A DNA stretch of 64,000 nt, from assembly GCF_002777745.1 (NCBI RefSeq), contig NZ_MEIO01000055.1, positions 1-64,000 on the forward strand, in the 5' to 3' direction. The notes below the pieces were generated by a model. The model searched no databases. It was not told where the DNA came from and worked only from the letters and a program-made list of their open reading frames with translations. Positions within the stretch are counted from its first letter, which is position 1; the number at the start of each line of letters is the position of its first letter. Positions 1-9,650 of this stretch are shown here, in pieces. Both the position numbers and the translations under genes were made by a program. This DNA comes from Snodgrassella alvi. GTDB taxonomy: Bacteria; Pseudomonadota; Gammaproteobacteria; Burkholderiales; Neisseriaceae.

Positions 1-1335
1 GATTCGCGCGCTAAATATATGCATACGCTGCTCGGCGACCGTGAGCCGTTTACCAGTTATTTTGCCCACCGGTTGATATTTAGTGGTTCTTTCTCGAATA
101 AGCCGCTTACGCCGATGATGTTGCAGGATAATCTGGTGGGTCTTACCGGGATTGCGCGCAGTGCCTATATGTCGGTGCGGTATGGTAATCCAGCCTATAT
201 TCTGCTGGGGCTGAATAATCCGGAGCTGTTTGTTACTGATGCTGATCGTAAGGCTATGGAAGGGCTTAAAGGCGGTTTTGATGCTATTGTGATTGATCCG
301 GATACGGGCAAGGTGTTGATGGATGGTAAAAATCTCAAAAATCTTGCTGAGCTGTTAAAAAATTCGCAGAAAGCCATGCAGCAGCTACAGGATTCGCTGA
401 ATAAGGTGCAGCCGTGGGAAGGCAGTGAGTTTACAGACAAGATATTGCAGGAAATTGCCAAAAATGGGGATGAAACGATTAAGAATCTGGAGCAAATCCG
501 GGAAATGTTGCTCCAGCAGAAGCAGCAGCTGGCTAAATTAGCGCAGGCGGCTACTGCCGGTGCCAGCACCAGCTCTCAGGCAGCCAGTATGGCTGCTGCT
601 GATGAAGCCAGTGCGTCTGTGGCTGAAGCTGGCGGCGCTGAAACGGCAATGGCAATGGAGCGGCAGTTGGATGCCATATTGAAAAATGTTGAGGCGAGGA
701 TTCAGCAGCTACAGGCCGCGCTGGATCCGGCCACGCAGATTGGTGATGGTAGTGTGGCGGCACGGGCGCAGAATCTGCTGGCACAGCTGGATATTAAGCC
801 GGCTGGTGGTCAGAATTGGCTTAATGCTGCTGCTGGGCAGCCAAGCCTGCCTGTGAATGCGCTGGCTTCTGGTGGCAATGGGGCTGTGGCGGAGATATCG
901 GGCATTCAGGCGCATATACTGCCTGTTCGGCAGCAGCTGGCGGATATTAATCCTCAGTCAATGGCTGATTATTTGCGTGCGCAGATCAGTGATTATCAGC
1001 AGAATCTGCAACAGCAAACGGCATCTGCGATGTCTATGCTGCAAGAAGGTGTTGATGATCCGCAGACGCTGGCGCAGGTATTTTATCGCAATGCGCAGGG
1101 TGATATTGCGGATCAGGCGGTAAATAACATCAGCAGAACTACGCTTGATAGGCTGGGTATGCAGGAGCTGGAGCTGAATGAATTCTTGCCGGAAAATATT
1201 GCCAACCGCAGCCAGCCTGAGATTGCGCAGTTACTACAGCAGCTGCGCAGCGGGCAGGTTCCGGCTGAATTCCAGTCTTTGCCGCAACACCGCCTGCAAT
1301 TGATGGTTCGTGTGCTGGAAAGCTGGCTGGTTTAA
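1..1335 (+). CDS. 3' part of a large Gln/Ala-rich hypothetical protein
   Basis: The reading frame is already open at base 1 (Asp-Ser-Arg-Ala-Lys-Tyr before the first Met at 19), so the true start lies upstream and at least 444 codons are present here. The first 100 residues look globular. From about residue 100 the protein becomes helix- and coiled-coil-like, rich in Gln, Ala, Leu and Glu, with an Ala/Ser-rich stretch near residues 178-210. No signal peptide, membrane segment or enzyme motif is visible in the part present. I do not recognise the family. The C-terminus (SWLV) ends at a TAA. A large secreted, surface or phage-like protein is possible, but nothing here decides it. Confidence 0.75.
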   Translation, partial: DSRAKYMHTLLGDREPFTSYFAHRLIFSGSFSNKPLTPMMLQDNLVGLTGIARSAYMSVRYGNPAYILLGLNNPELFVTDADRKAMEGLKGGFDAIVIDPDTGKVLMDGKNLKNLAELLKNSQKAMQQLQDSLNKVQPWEGSEFTDKILQEIAKNGDETIKNLEQIREMLLQQKQQLAKLAQAATAGASTSSQAASMAAADEASASVAEAGGAETAMAMERQLDAILKNVEARIQQLQAALDPATQIGDGSVAARAQNLLAQLDIKPAGGQNWLNAAAGQPSLPVNALASGGNGAVAEISGIQAHILPVRQQLADINPQSMADYLRAQISDYQQNLQQQTASAMSMLQEGVDDPQTLAQVFYRNAQGDIADQAVNNISRTTLDRLGMQELELNEFLPENIANRSQPEIAQLLQQLRSGQVPAEFQSLPQHRLQLMVRVLESWLV

Positions 1336-1714
1336 GTTCTGAGGCTGGCAGGGGGATGCTTTTGCCGGCCGGATGAAGTAATTCAGCTACTGTACTAAAT
1401 ACTGTTGATAATTTCTTTCAGTATGGCAATTTTTTTCGGAGCCCCCTACTCTGCTCTGCAATTTATTTGTGTCTAATATAGCTGTAAATGCGCTTAAATC
1501 CTGAACATTTAGGAAATGTTTTTGCTAGCCATTTGTTTAAGGCAGTTTTATTTTTGATTTTCTGGCAGAAGCTTACTACCAATACCGGTTACATGCTGCT
1601 ATTGTTTTAGTGATTTGATAAAAACAAGGCCATGTAACTTTGGTTTACTCAACCGAAGCGAATTAGTGTGCAAGGTATGAATTATGCAAATGTACATGGC
1701 TGTTTAAATACTAT
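1336..1714. other. Intergenic, convergent gene ends
   Basis: This is the 379-bp space between the end of the Gln-rich gene and the end of the opposing membrane-protein gene. It is AT-rich in its second half. I see no convincing ORF or RNA gene and no strong terminator. Confidence 0.5.
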
Positions 1715-2641
1715 TTATTTGTGCATATCTGAATCATGCCAGTTATCAAATCCGCTACCCGACGGAATATAGGCTATTTCACTACTGATATCTTCTATAT
1801 ATACAATGTCTTTTTCTTTCAGATTAGTTTTAGTAGTTATTAGTAAACGAGTGCCTTCTATACTAGTCCTACTATCTATATATTTAACCTGAAAAAGATT
1901 ATATTTTGAAAAAAGTACCGGATTGATTAACAGCATTTTGCTATGACAATAAATCAGCATGAATCCCAGCATACCAATTACATACATAAACATGTATTTT
2001 GCATTTAAAGACGACATAAATAGTAGCGTAAATACAGCATATGATATTAGATATACAAATTCCCAAATGACTATTTTTCGCTCAAATTCTGATTTTATTT
2101 CATGTTCTTTATCCGTTTTTTTAGGCCATATCCGAAATATCCACGGTATATGCTTTTTTTCTGATTTAACTTCTGCATCTGTTTGAACATCTTTTTTAGC
2201 TTTTTTGAACAATGGCCAGTAATAAAATATAAGTATGCATACTAATGCAAAAAAAAGAACAGATGGTAGCTTTGATTTTGTATCGTTAAAAATTTCACAA
2301 TAAAAACAAAAAATAAGTATTAATATTGAGGGATCAGCCATGAATGATTTTTTTATCTGCAAAATTGTTACTTTATTCTGGAAATACTCTTTTTTATAGC
2401 TTAGTTTTTTCAGATAAGAATAAGTATTAAGGCTACCAATCACCGCAAGAAATAGCAGAATGGTAGCCAAGCCAAAATAGTGCAGATAAGTGTCAGTGAT
2501 ATAATCTGCACTCCAGCCAGCCCAGCTCAGATAGTTGCTATATTCACAAAATTGCCAGATTGAAAGGCATAGAAACATCGGTGTATAAGCGATAAGAAAT
2601 AATCCGATACGTGTTGTAAGTTTAAGCCCGTATGTAGTCAT
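1715..2641 (-). CDS. Multi-pass membrane protein of unknown function
   Basis: 308 codons, starting at an ATG preceded by a good ribosome site (AAAGAGGAAAG). Hydrophobic segments lie near residues 11-31, 54-72, 104-118, 127-145, 193-211 and 214-235, with Lys-rich cytoplasmic loops between them (for example around residues 146-190). The last 70 residues are soluble and beta-like. No family motif is recognised. The gene is far more AT-rich than copA next to it and uses many AAA, ATA and TTT codons, which suggests an accessory or acquired gene. It stands alone between a converging gene and copA. Confidence 0.6.
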   Translation of the reverse strand: MTTYGLKLTTRIGLFLIAYTPMFLCLSIWQFCEYSNYLSWAGWSADYITDTYLHYFGLATILLFLAVIGSLNTYSYLKKLSYKKEYFQNKVTILQIKKSFMADPSILILIFCFYCEIFNDTKSKLPSVLFFALVCILIFYYWPLFKKAKKDVQTDAEVKSEKKHIPWIFRIWPKKTDKEHEIKSEFERKIVIWEFVYLISYAVFTLLFMSSLNAKYMFMYVIGMLGFMLIYCHSKMLLINPVLFSKYNLFQVKYIDSRTSIEGTRLLITTKTNLKEKDIVYIEDISSEIAYIPSGSGFDNWHDSDMHK

Positions 2642-2927
2642 TCTTTCCTCTTTTAAATTGAACGTTTGCTTTGGCTATCAATAGACCAAGTTATTCAGAG
2701 ATAGATTTTACAGATTTAATACTAATTTAGTTAAAATTATATTATATTTACTTATATATGAATATATTTAGTTTAAATCACAAAATGGCTGAATTTTTGT
2801 GTCAGAAGTACTATTAAAAATTTATCTGGTTACATTCTGGTGAATTTATTACAGCGATTTGATGATTTATAGATGACTGGCTACCAGCGATTACAGCAAA
2901 TGTGTCTGTCTGCCAGCAGCCAGATTG

Positions 2928-5132
2928 TCAATTTAGTTTACTTGTACGCAATCGCAAAGCATTGAGTAACACAGAGATGGAACTCATCGCCATGACTGCG
3001 CCGGCGATAACCGGGCTAAGCCAGCCAATAGCGGCCAAGGGTATCCCAAGAATATTGTAGAAAAAGGCGAAAAACAGGTTTTGTTTCACCACACGTACGG
3101 TGGCATGGGCTAAGGCAAGGGCATCGGCTACTTGGGTTACGGAATGGCGCATTAAGGTGACAGAAGCGGTATTGGTGGCGATATCTGCGCCGCCATACAT
3201 TGCAAAGCTAACGTCGGCTGCCGCCAGTGCTGGTGCATCATTAATCCCATCACCCACCATTGCAACTACTTTCCCCTGCTGCATCAGCCTGTTAACTGCA
3301 TCGGCTTTGGCGCGCGGATTCATTTGTGCCTGATAATGGCTGATACCCAGCTGTCTGGCAATATGTTCAACTACACTGTACTGATCACCACTCATCATCT
3401 GAATGTCGATACCTTGCTGCTGTAAACGTTCAATGGCACTAATGGTATCTTCTTTTAATGCATCAGCAATGGCCAATGCACCGACCACATTTTCATTGAT
3501 AGACACAACCACAATACTGGCAATCTGCCAGATTTCCTGTTCCATCAGTTCCCGCGGGATACTAAAGCCACAATAGGCCGGATTACCCACCCTAACATTA
3601 CCATAACCCGCTACCTGTGCCTGTGTACCCTGCCCGATATCGCTATGGCTGTTACTGGCAGCTAATGCGGGCAGTTGCTGCTGTTGAGCAGCCTGTATGA
3701 TGGCCTGTGCCAGCGGATGGGTGGTGAGCTGTTCAACGGCTGCGGCTAATTGCAGAATTTGCTGGCTGCCAAATTTACTGTCTGGGACACACCACTGCGC
3801 AACAATCTGTGGTTTACCAGTGGTAAGAGTGCCGGTTTTATCCAGCACAACAGTATTTACCTGACTGGTACGCTCAAGCGAAGCTGCATCTTTAAACCAT
3901 ACACCATAACGTGCTGAGCGTCCCATACCTACCATTATGGCAGCCGGTGTGGCCAGCCCAAGAGCACATGGACAGGCGATAACCAGTACTGCTACGCCAC
4001 GGGTAATGGCTTCATTAAAATTACTGGTAAACCACCAGTTGAGGATAAAAGTTAATATAGCTATAGCGACCACGGTGGGCACAAATATCATGGATACTTT
4101 ATCAGCCAGTCGTGCGATTGGTGCTTTGCTGCCTTGTGCCTGCGCCAGTGCCTGCATCATATCACCCAGCAGAGTTTGGCTGCCTAAGGTGTGTGCCTGA
4201 TAGGTAATGCTGCCATTACTGAGCAGAGCACCGGCAAGTACTTTATCACCCGTCTGTTTTAATAATGGTTTAGATTCGCCGGTGAGATAGCTTTCATCAC
4301 ACCACGCTTCACCGCTGGATACGACACCATCGGCGGCAATGCGGTTACCGGCGTTGGTTTGTAGGATATCGCCCGTCTGTATCTGGCTCAGCGGTACTTC
4401 CTGCCAGCCATCAGCAGTCTGTCTGCGTACCATTTTCGGGGTGAGTTGCAGCAACATGCTCATACTGTTTAAACTTTGTTTTTTAGTGCGCTGTTCGAGA
4501 TATTTACCCAGCGACACAAAAGCAATCACCATCACACTGGCTTCAAAGTAGATGTATTGGTGTGCTTGGTTATGATGGTTAAACAGCATTACACTGGAGT
4601 AAAGCCAGATGGCAATAGTGCCCAGAGACACAAGCACATCCATATTTGCTACACCGCCCTGTAGGGATTTGATAGCACTATTGTAAAACGGCCATGCAAA
4701 GCCAAGCTGGATAACAGAAGCAAGAACAAACTGCCATAACGGTGGCAGCATCCACTGCTGCCCCAGTAACATGCCCAGCATGCCAATGATAAACGGAACG
4801 GCAATTATCCAGATGATAATTAAACGCCATATTATGCCTGTATGTTCAACAGTGTGAGCATCGGCCAGCGCTTCGATACTGGCATTGCTGGCTGCTGTGG
4901 CTTTAAAACCAGTTCTGGCCACCATCTGCACAATATCATCTGTATTTAGAAGGTTGCTGTCAAAACGGGTCTGTAATTCATCGCTGGCAAAATTAACATC
5001 GGCAGCAATAATACCTTGCTGCCGGCGCAATACTTTTTCAATGCGGCTGGCACAGGCCTGACAGTCCATACCTTCAATGGCAAAGCGCGCTGTTGCGGTT
5101 TTGTTGCCGTTTACAAATTGATTTTCGTCCAT
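2928..5132 (-). CDS. copA: Copper-translocating P1B-type ATPase
   Basis: Inner-membrane ATPase that exports Cu(I) from the cytoplasm. The 734 residues carry one N-terminal heavy-metal-associated domain (GMDCQACAS near residues 21-29), the actuator loop TGES near 283, the intramembrane metal site CPC near 388, the phosphorylation motif DKTGTLT near 431, an HP motif (THPLAQ) and GDGINDAP near 624. This is the standard P1B-1 order and length. It lies 39 bp downstream of a copZ-like gene in the same direction, and a MerR-type regulator diverges upstream, so the three form a copper-tolerance unit. The CPC motif and the copZ/cueR context favour copper over zinc or cadmium. Confidence 0.95.
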   Translation of the reverse strand: MDENQFVNGNKTATARFAIEGMDCQACASRIEKVLRRQQGIIAADVNFASDELQTRFDSNLLNTDDIVQMVARTGFKATAASNASIEALADAHTVEHTGIIWRLIIIWIIAVPFIIGMLGMLLGQQWMLPPLWQFVLASVIQLGFAWPFYNSAIKSLQGGVANMDVLVSLGTIAIWLYSSVMLFNHHNQAHQYIYFEASVMVIAFVSLGKYLEQRTKKQSLNSMSMLLQLTPKMVRRQTADGWQEVPLSQIQTGDILQTNAGNRIAADGVVSSGEAWCDESYLTGESKPLLKQTGDKVLAGALLSNGSITYQAHTLGSQTLLGDMMQALAQAQGSKAPIARLADKVSMIFVPTVVAIAILTFILNWWFTSNFNEAITRGVAVLVIACPCALGLATPAAIMVGMGRSARYGVWFKDAASLERTSQVNTVVLDKTGTLTTGKPQIVAQWCVPDSKFGSQQILQLAAAVEQLTTHPLAQAIIQAAQQQQLPALAASNSHSDIGQGTQAQVAGYGNVRVGNPAYCGFSIPRELMEQEIWQIASIVVVSINENVVGALAIADALKEDTISAIERLQQQGIDIQMMSGDQYSVVEHIARQLGISHYQAQMNPRAKADAVNRLMQQGKVVAMVGDGINDAPALAAADVSFAMYGGADIATNTASVTLMRHSVTQVADALALAHATVRVVKQNLFFAFFYNILGIPLAAIGWLSPVIAGAVMAMSSISVLLNALRLRTSKLN

Positions 5133-5171
5133 TGTCCTGTCCTCCGCCTGTTCAACCGCACCGCCTGACAG

Positions 5172-5378
5172 CTAAACCACATCAAAGCCGGCAGCTTCTA
5201 CTGCGGCTTTAAGGGTATCTACATTAGTAAGGCTGTCATCAAAGCCAACATCAGCAATGCTGGTGGCAAAATTAACGGCCACAGTTTCTACACCCGGGCT
5301 GCCCTGTAATGCTGCGGTAACACTTTTGGCACAGCCTTCGCAAGACATGCCGTCAATTTTAAATTGAACCATTTGCAT
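5172..5378 (-). CDS. copZ: CopZ-like copper chaperone
   Basis: A 68-residue stand-alone heavy-metal-associated domain with the metal site GMSCEGCAKS near residues 10-19. The predicted fold is beta-alpha-beta-beta-alpha-beta, and the length is normal for CopZ. It is expected to bind Cu(I) in the cytoplasm and hand it to CopA, encoded 39 bp downstream. The start ATG follows AGGAGGCAAAA, a strong ribosome site. Transcription probably comes from the 19-bp-spacer promoter just upstream. Confidence 0.9.
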   Translation of the reverse strand: MQMVQFKIDGMSCEGCAKSVTAALQGSPGVETVAVNFATSIADVGFDDSLTNVDTLKAAVEAAGFDVV

Positions 5379-5425
5379 TTTTGCCTCCTATTAGTTTGTG
5401 GTTTAATCAAAAATCTACACAGCAC

Positions 5426-5456
5426 AGCTTAAACCTTAACACTGTAATAGAGTCAA
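5426..5456 (-). promoter_or_regulatory. CueR/MerR-type promoter of copZ-copA
   Basis: On the minus strand a -35 TTGACT (5456-5451) and a -10 TAAGCT (5431-5426) are separated by exactly 19 bp. The over-long spacer is the signature of MerR-family activated promoters. Within the spacer ACTCTATT...TTAAGGT gives an imperfect dyad. It faces copZ and lies between copZ and the divergent regulator. Confidence 0.8.
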
Positions 5457-5491
5457 GTTTTATTCAGATTAACAATATCTCTAAAAATGCA

Positions 5492-5899
5492 ATGAATATT
5501 AGTACAGCAGCAAAATTATCCGATTTATCCTGTAAAACAATCCGCGATTATGAAGTCGCCGGTTTAATCCAGCCACTGCGGCAGCATAATGGTTATCGCA
5601 GTTACAGCGAAGCAGATATTGCAACTCTGTGTTTTATTAAACATGCGCGAGAAGTGGATTTTTCACTAGCACAAATTGCCGAGCTACTGACGTTACGCAA
5701 TAATCCGCAGCGTGCCAGCGCAGATGTCAAGGCGCTGGTTGGTGTGCATATTCAGCGCCTGAATCAGAAAATCGTGGATTTGAACAATATGAAGAATACG
5801 CTGGAAAGCTGGTATAACCTCTGCGATGGCAATGCCTCACCTCAATGTGCAATTATTGACGGACTGGATAAACACAGCCATATCAATAGCAGATATTAA
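5492..5899 (+). CDS. cueR: MerR-family copper-responsive regulator (CueR-like)
   Basis: 135 residues from the ATG at 5492. The frame is open further upstream, but MerR proteins begin at this helix-turn-helix (MNISTAAKLSDLSCKT). It has an N-terminal winged HTH, a long dimerisation helix, and two C-terminal cysteines (Leu-Cys-Asp and Gln-Cys-Ala, near residues 109 and 117) in the CueR metal-loop position. It diverges from copZ-copA over the shared control region and should sense Cu(I) and activate that operon. A different metal specificity cannot be excluded, but the target operon is copper-type. Confidence 0.88.
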   Translation: MNISTAAKLSDLSCKTIRDYEVAGLIQPLRQHNGYRSYSEADIATLCFIKHAREVDFSLAQIAELLTLRNNPQRASADVKALVGVHIQRLNQKIVDLNNMKNTLESWYNLCDGNASPQCAIIDGLDKHSHINSRY

Positions 5900-6025
5900 A
5901 CCCGTTCACCATTAACTGTATCAAAGTGTAACAGGCTGTTGTAACTTGTAACTAAAACTGGCTTTTTGTTTAAAACCGGCTAAAATAGTCGCTTTTTGGC
6001 ACTCCTGCCTGTGTTTATTGTTGCT

Positions 6026-9000
6026 ATGCGTCTAACCCACATCAAGCTTTCCGGTTTTAAATCTTTTGTTGACCCCACCACCATTGCGGTACCGGGCAGG
6101 CTGGTTGCTGTCATCGGACCAAACGGCTGTGGTAAAAGCAATGTAATAGATGCAGTACGCTGGGTATTGGGTGAGGCCTCGGCCAGACAGTTACGCGGCG
6201 AAAGTATGCAGGACGTGATTTTCAATGGTGCCAATACCCGCCGTCCAGCTCCGCGTGCCAGCGTAGAACTGGTGTTTGACAACAGTGACGGCCAGCTTCA
6301 GGGCGCATGGGGACAATATGCCGAAGTAGCGATAAAACGTCAGCTTACTCGTCAGGGTGATTCCACTTATTACATTAATAATCAGGTAGTGCGCCGCCGT
6401 GATATTACCGATCTGTTTCTCGGCACTGGTGTGGGTGCGCGTGGTTATGCGGTAATTGAACAAGGCATGATTTCGCGCATTATTGAAGCGCGGCCGGAAG
6501 AACTACGCGCCCATATCGAAGAAGCCGCAGGCGTATCCAAATACAAGGAACGCCGGCGTGAAACTGAAAACCGGCTGGCTGATACGCGCGAACACTTACA
6601 GCGGCTGGCCGATTTACAAAGCGAGCTAGACAGACAAGTAGAAAAATTACAGCGGCAAGCCAATACTGCCAGGCACTATCAGGAGCTGAAAGCCCAGATA
6701 GCTGATAAACAGGATTTATTTGATTATAGTCAGTGGCAACAGGCACTGCATCAGGCCGACAATGCTACTCTTCTGTATCAGCAGCATGACAGCGCACAGG
6801 AAACACTCAAGCAGCAGTTAGAAGCGCTGGAAGAAATACTGCAACAATTACGCGAACAAGAACAGCAGCAGCAGCAGCAGGTACGCGAAGCTGAAATGCA
6901 ACGTGCCGGACTGCGTGAACAATGGGCACGGCTAGAAGAGCAAATTCGCCACCGGCGTGACTGGCAGCAGCGCATTGCACGTGAGCAATCACAGGCACAA
7001 ACAGAGCTGCAACGACTGCATAATGAAGACCAGCAGCAGCAGGAACAGCTCGAAACAGCCAGTATAGAGCTGGAAGAACAGCAACTACAGCGCGAAGAAT
7101 GGGGCTTACAGGCTGCCGAACACGAAGCACGTATGCCTGAGCTAGAAGAGCTGGCTCATCAGAGTGAACGCACGCGCCAGAATCAGCAAAACGAGCTGGC
7201 ACGGCTAGAACGCGAACTGGCAATCAAACAACAGCAACAACAACATGCAACCGGCAGTATCACCCAGTTACAACAACGCCAGCAGCGCCTGCAAGCAGAA
7301 CTGGCACAACTGGCTTTACCGCAAAATGAAGAACTGCAACAGGCACAGGAAACCGCGGCAGAGCTGGAGCAAGTTGTGGTCACACTGGAAGAAAACCTGC
7401 TGCAATATGAGCAGCAGCGTGAAAGTACGCAACAAGCGCTTATTCTGGCACAGCAACAGCACCGGCAACTAGACAAACAGCAGCTCACGCTGAACGCACA
7501 GGTAGCCACCTTAACAGCCATGCTCCCGCAGGCAGAGCGCAGCAGCATAGCAGGCATTACCGATACAGATATTCCATTACTATGGCAGCACATACAGGTT
7601 GCACCACAATGGCAACATGCCACCAGCGTTGTTCTGGGATACAAACTAAAAGCACAGCATACCGAACAACTACAACTAGCCGATAGCCAACCCGAATGCA
7701 CAACAGTATGGGTAAATCAAACCAGTGAGGCAGAAAAACAGCCTCTCGCCACTAACTCCTTGTTGCAGCACATAGAAGCACAGGCACCTTTTACTCAGGC
7801 CATACACTATTGGCTTGGGCAAGTATTGTGTGCAGAAACACTGCAAGCTGCCATGCTGCTACAAACAGGCTTACAGGCACAACAACTGATTATCACACCG
7901 GAAGGCCACTGTGTTGATGCGGTTAGCGTAACCTTATATACAGAAGACAATGGCATCAGCCTGCTACAACAGCAACAACAACTGCAAGAGCAACAGCAGG
8001 CACTGACAGCGCTGGAAAAACCGTTGCAACTGGCAGCAGAAGCTGTGCAACTGGCACAGCACAATCTAGAAAATACCGTAACTCAGCTAAATCAATGCCA
8101 ACAGCAACTCAAACAACAGCAACAGCGCAGGCAAACAGCCTCAGCTCATGCCACTGAATTAATGGCACGCACCAGTCAGGGGCAGTTACGGCGTGAGCAT
8201 ATCCAGCAGGAAAGCGCGCAGATAAACAACGAATTAACACAACAGCAGCATTTACAGCAACAGACACAGGCCGATATTGAAAACTTAACTCTGGCTATTG
8301 AGCAGCTACGTCCGCAACTACAGATTTACACTACCAGCCAGCAAAACCAGCAGCAAACATTAAAACAAAGCCAACTGGCATTACTAGAAGCACGGCGGCA
8401 GCAGGGTCTAGTTGAAATGGCCATTGTACGTCTGCAACAGCGCATCCAGAGTGCCACTCAGGAACGCCAACGCATTGCCCGCGAAACCGAACGCTGGCAG
8501 GAGCGCCAGAGTGAGCTGGCTCTGGGCATTGCCGAGCAGGAAATGAACGATGAGCAAACCCTGCAAACTGAAGAACTGAATGCACAGATTGACATGGCCA
8601 GTGAGCAGTGTGCCACCGCACAGCAACAGCTCCAGCAGCTTCAGCAGCAATTACAACAGGCGCAGCAGCAGCAACACACTTTAAATAGCCGCCTACCGCA
8701 ATTACAGGCTGATACCCAGACAGCCCTGCTACAGCAACAAGAAGCCTTACTCAATGCCAGACGCTTTCATGAAACGCTACTGCAGAATAATGCCAATCTG
8801 ACTGCATTGGCCGAACAATTCGCCCACTCTGCCCAGACAGTACCGGAACTAAGCGGGCAAATCGCTACACTGGCACAGAAAATCAATGCACTGGGTGCAG
8901 TAAATCTGGCTGCATTACAGGAGCTGGAAGAAGCGCACGGGCGCGCCGAATATTATCAGCAACAAACCACTGATGTACAGGCTGCCATTGCCCTTTTGGA

Positions 9001-9505
9001 AGAGGCCATCAGCACCATTGATGAAGAAACCAAAACCCGCTTTAAAACCACTTTTGATGCAGTAAACGAAAAAGTACAAAGCTATTTCCCTACCCTGTTT
9101 GGCGGTGGTGAAGCGCGGCTGGATATGGTGGGCGATGATTTACTCAGCGCCGGTGTGTCTATCATGGCACGACCGCCCGGCAAAAAAAACAGCACCATTC
9201 ATCTGCTTTCCGGTGGCGAGAAAGCTCTAACCGCCATGAGCCTGGTCTTTGCCCTGTTCAGCCTCAATCCGGCACCATTCTGTTTGCTGGATGAAGTGGA
9301 TGCACCATTGGATGATGCCAATACCAGCCGCTTCTGTAATCTGGTACAACAAATGTCGGCACACACCCAGTTTGTGTATATTTCGCATAACCGCCTGACC
9401 ATGGAAATGGCCGAACAACTGGTAGGCGTGACCATGCAAGAAAAAGGCGTATCGCGTATTGTTGAAGTGAATATCCGTCAGGCACTCGATATGGCAGAAG
9501 CGTAA
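6026..9505 (+). CDS. smc: Chromosome segregation/condensation protein SMC
   Basis: ATPase of the SMC-ScpAB condensin that compacts and segregates the chromosome. The start at 6026 gives the canonical N-terminus MRLTHIKLSGFKSF; an in-frame ATG 30 bp upstream is less likely. Walker A GPNGCGKSN is at residues 31-39, the ABC signature LSGGEKALTA near 1060 and Walker B (CLLDEVDAPLDD) near 1088. Two long coiled coils flank a hinge at about residues 490-660. The 1159-residue length is normal. The coiled coils are unusually rich in glutamine, with many runs of CAG/CAA. It appears to be monocistronic. Confidence 0.95.
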   Translation: MRLTHIKLSGFKSFVDPTTIAVPGRLVAVIGPNGCGKSNVIDAVRWVLGEASARQLRGESMQDVIFNGANTRRPAPRASVELVFDNSDGQLQGAWGQYAEVAIKRQLTRQGDSTYYINNQVVRRRDITDLFLGTGVGARGYAVIEQGMISRIIEARPEELRAHIEEAAGVSKYKERRRETENRLADTREHLQRLADLQSELDRQVEKLQRQANTARHYQELKAQIADKQDLFDYSQWQQALHQADNATLLYQQHDSAQETLKQQLEALEEILQQLREQEQQQQQQVREAEMQRAGLREQWARLEEQIRHRRDWQQRIAREQSQAQTELQRLHNEDQQQQEQLETASIELEEQQLQREEWGLQAAEHEARMPELEELAHQSERTRQNQQNELARLERELAIKQQQQQHATGSITQLQQRQQRLQAELAQLALPQNEELQQAQETAAELEQVVVTLEENLLQYEQQRESTQQALILAQQQHRQLDKQQLTLNAQVATLTAMLPQAERSSIAGITDTDIPLLWQHIQVAPQWQHATSVVLGYKLKAQHTEQLQLADSQPECTTVWVNQTSEAEKQPLATNSLLQHIEAQAPFTQAIHYWLGQVLCAETLQAAMLLQTGLQAQQLIITPEGHCVDAVSVTLYTEDNGISLLQQQQQLQEQQQALTALEKPLQLAAEAVQLAQHNLENTVTQLNQCQQQLKQQQQRRQTASAHATELMARTSQGQLRREHIQQESAQINNELTQQQHLQQQTQADIENLTLAIEQLRPQLQIYTTSQQNQQQTLKQSQLALLEARRQQGLVEMAIVRLQQRIQSATQERQRIARETERWQERQSELALGIAEQEMNDEQTLQTEELNAQIDMASEQCATAQQQLQQLQQQLQQAQQQQHTLNSRLPQLQADTQTALLQQQEALLNARRFHETLLQNNANLTALAEQFAHSAQTVPELSGQIATLAQKINALGAVNLAALQELEEAHGRAEYYQQQTTDVQAAIALLEEAISTIDEETKTRFKTTFDAVNEKVQSYFPTLFGGGEARLDMVGDDLLSAGVSIMARPPGKKNSTIHLLSGGEKALTAMSLVFALFSLNPAPFCLLDEVDAPLDDANTSRFCNLVQQMSAHTQFVYISHNRLTMEMAEQLVGVTMQEKGVSRIVEVNIRQALDMAEA

Positions 9506-9650
9506 GCGTAAACAGGCATATCCGTTTCTTTACAGCACACTTACCAATATATCTGCGCGGCTGCTTATGCAGCCCGGCAATAAATACTGATAATCAAGCC
9601 AGATTTTTAATTTATAATCGCCTTGAAACAGGCTTCTACAGTTAATTCAT

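Noticed and set aside
7183-7701. 172-codon Cys-rich frame antisense to smc
   Set aside because: The Cys and Ser runs are the complement of the CAG/CAA glutamine runs of smc; no independent support.
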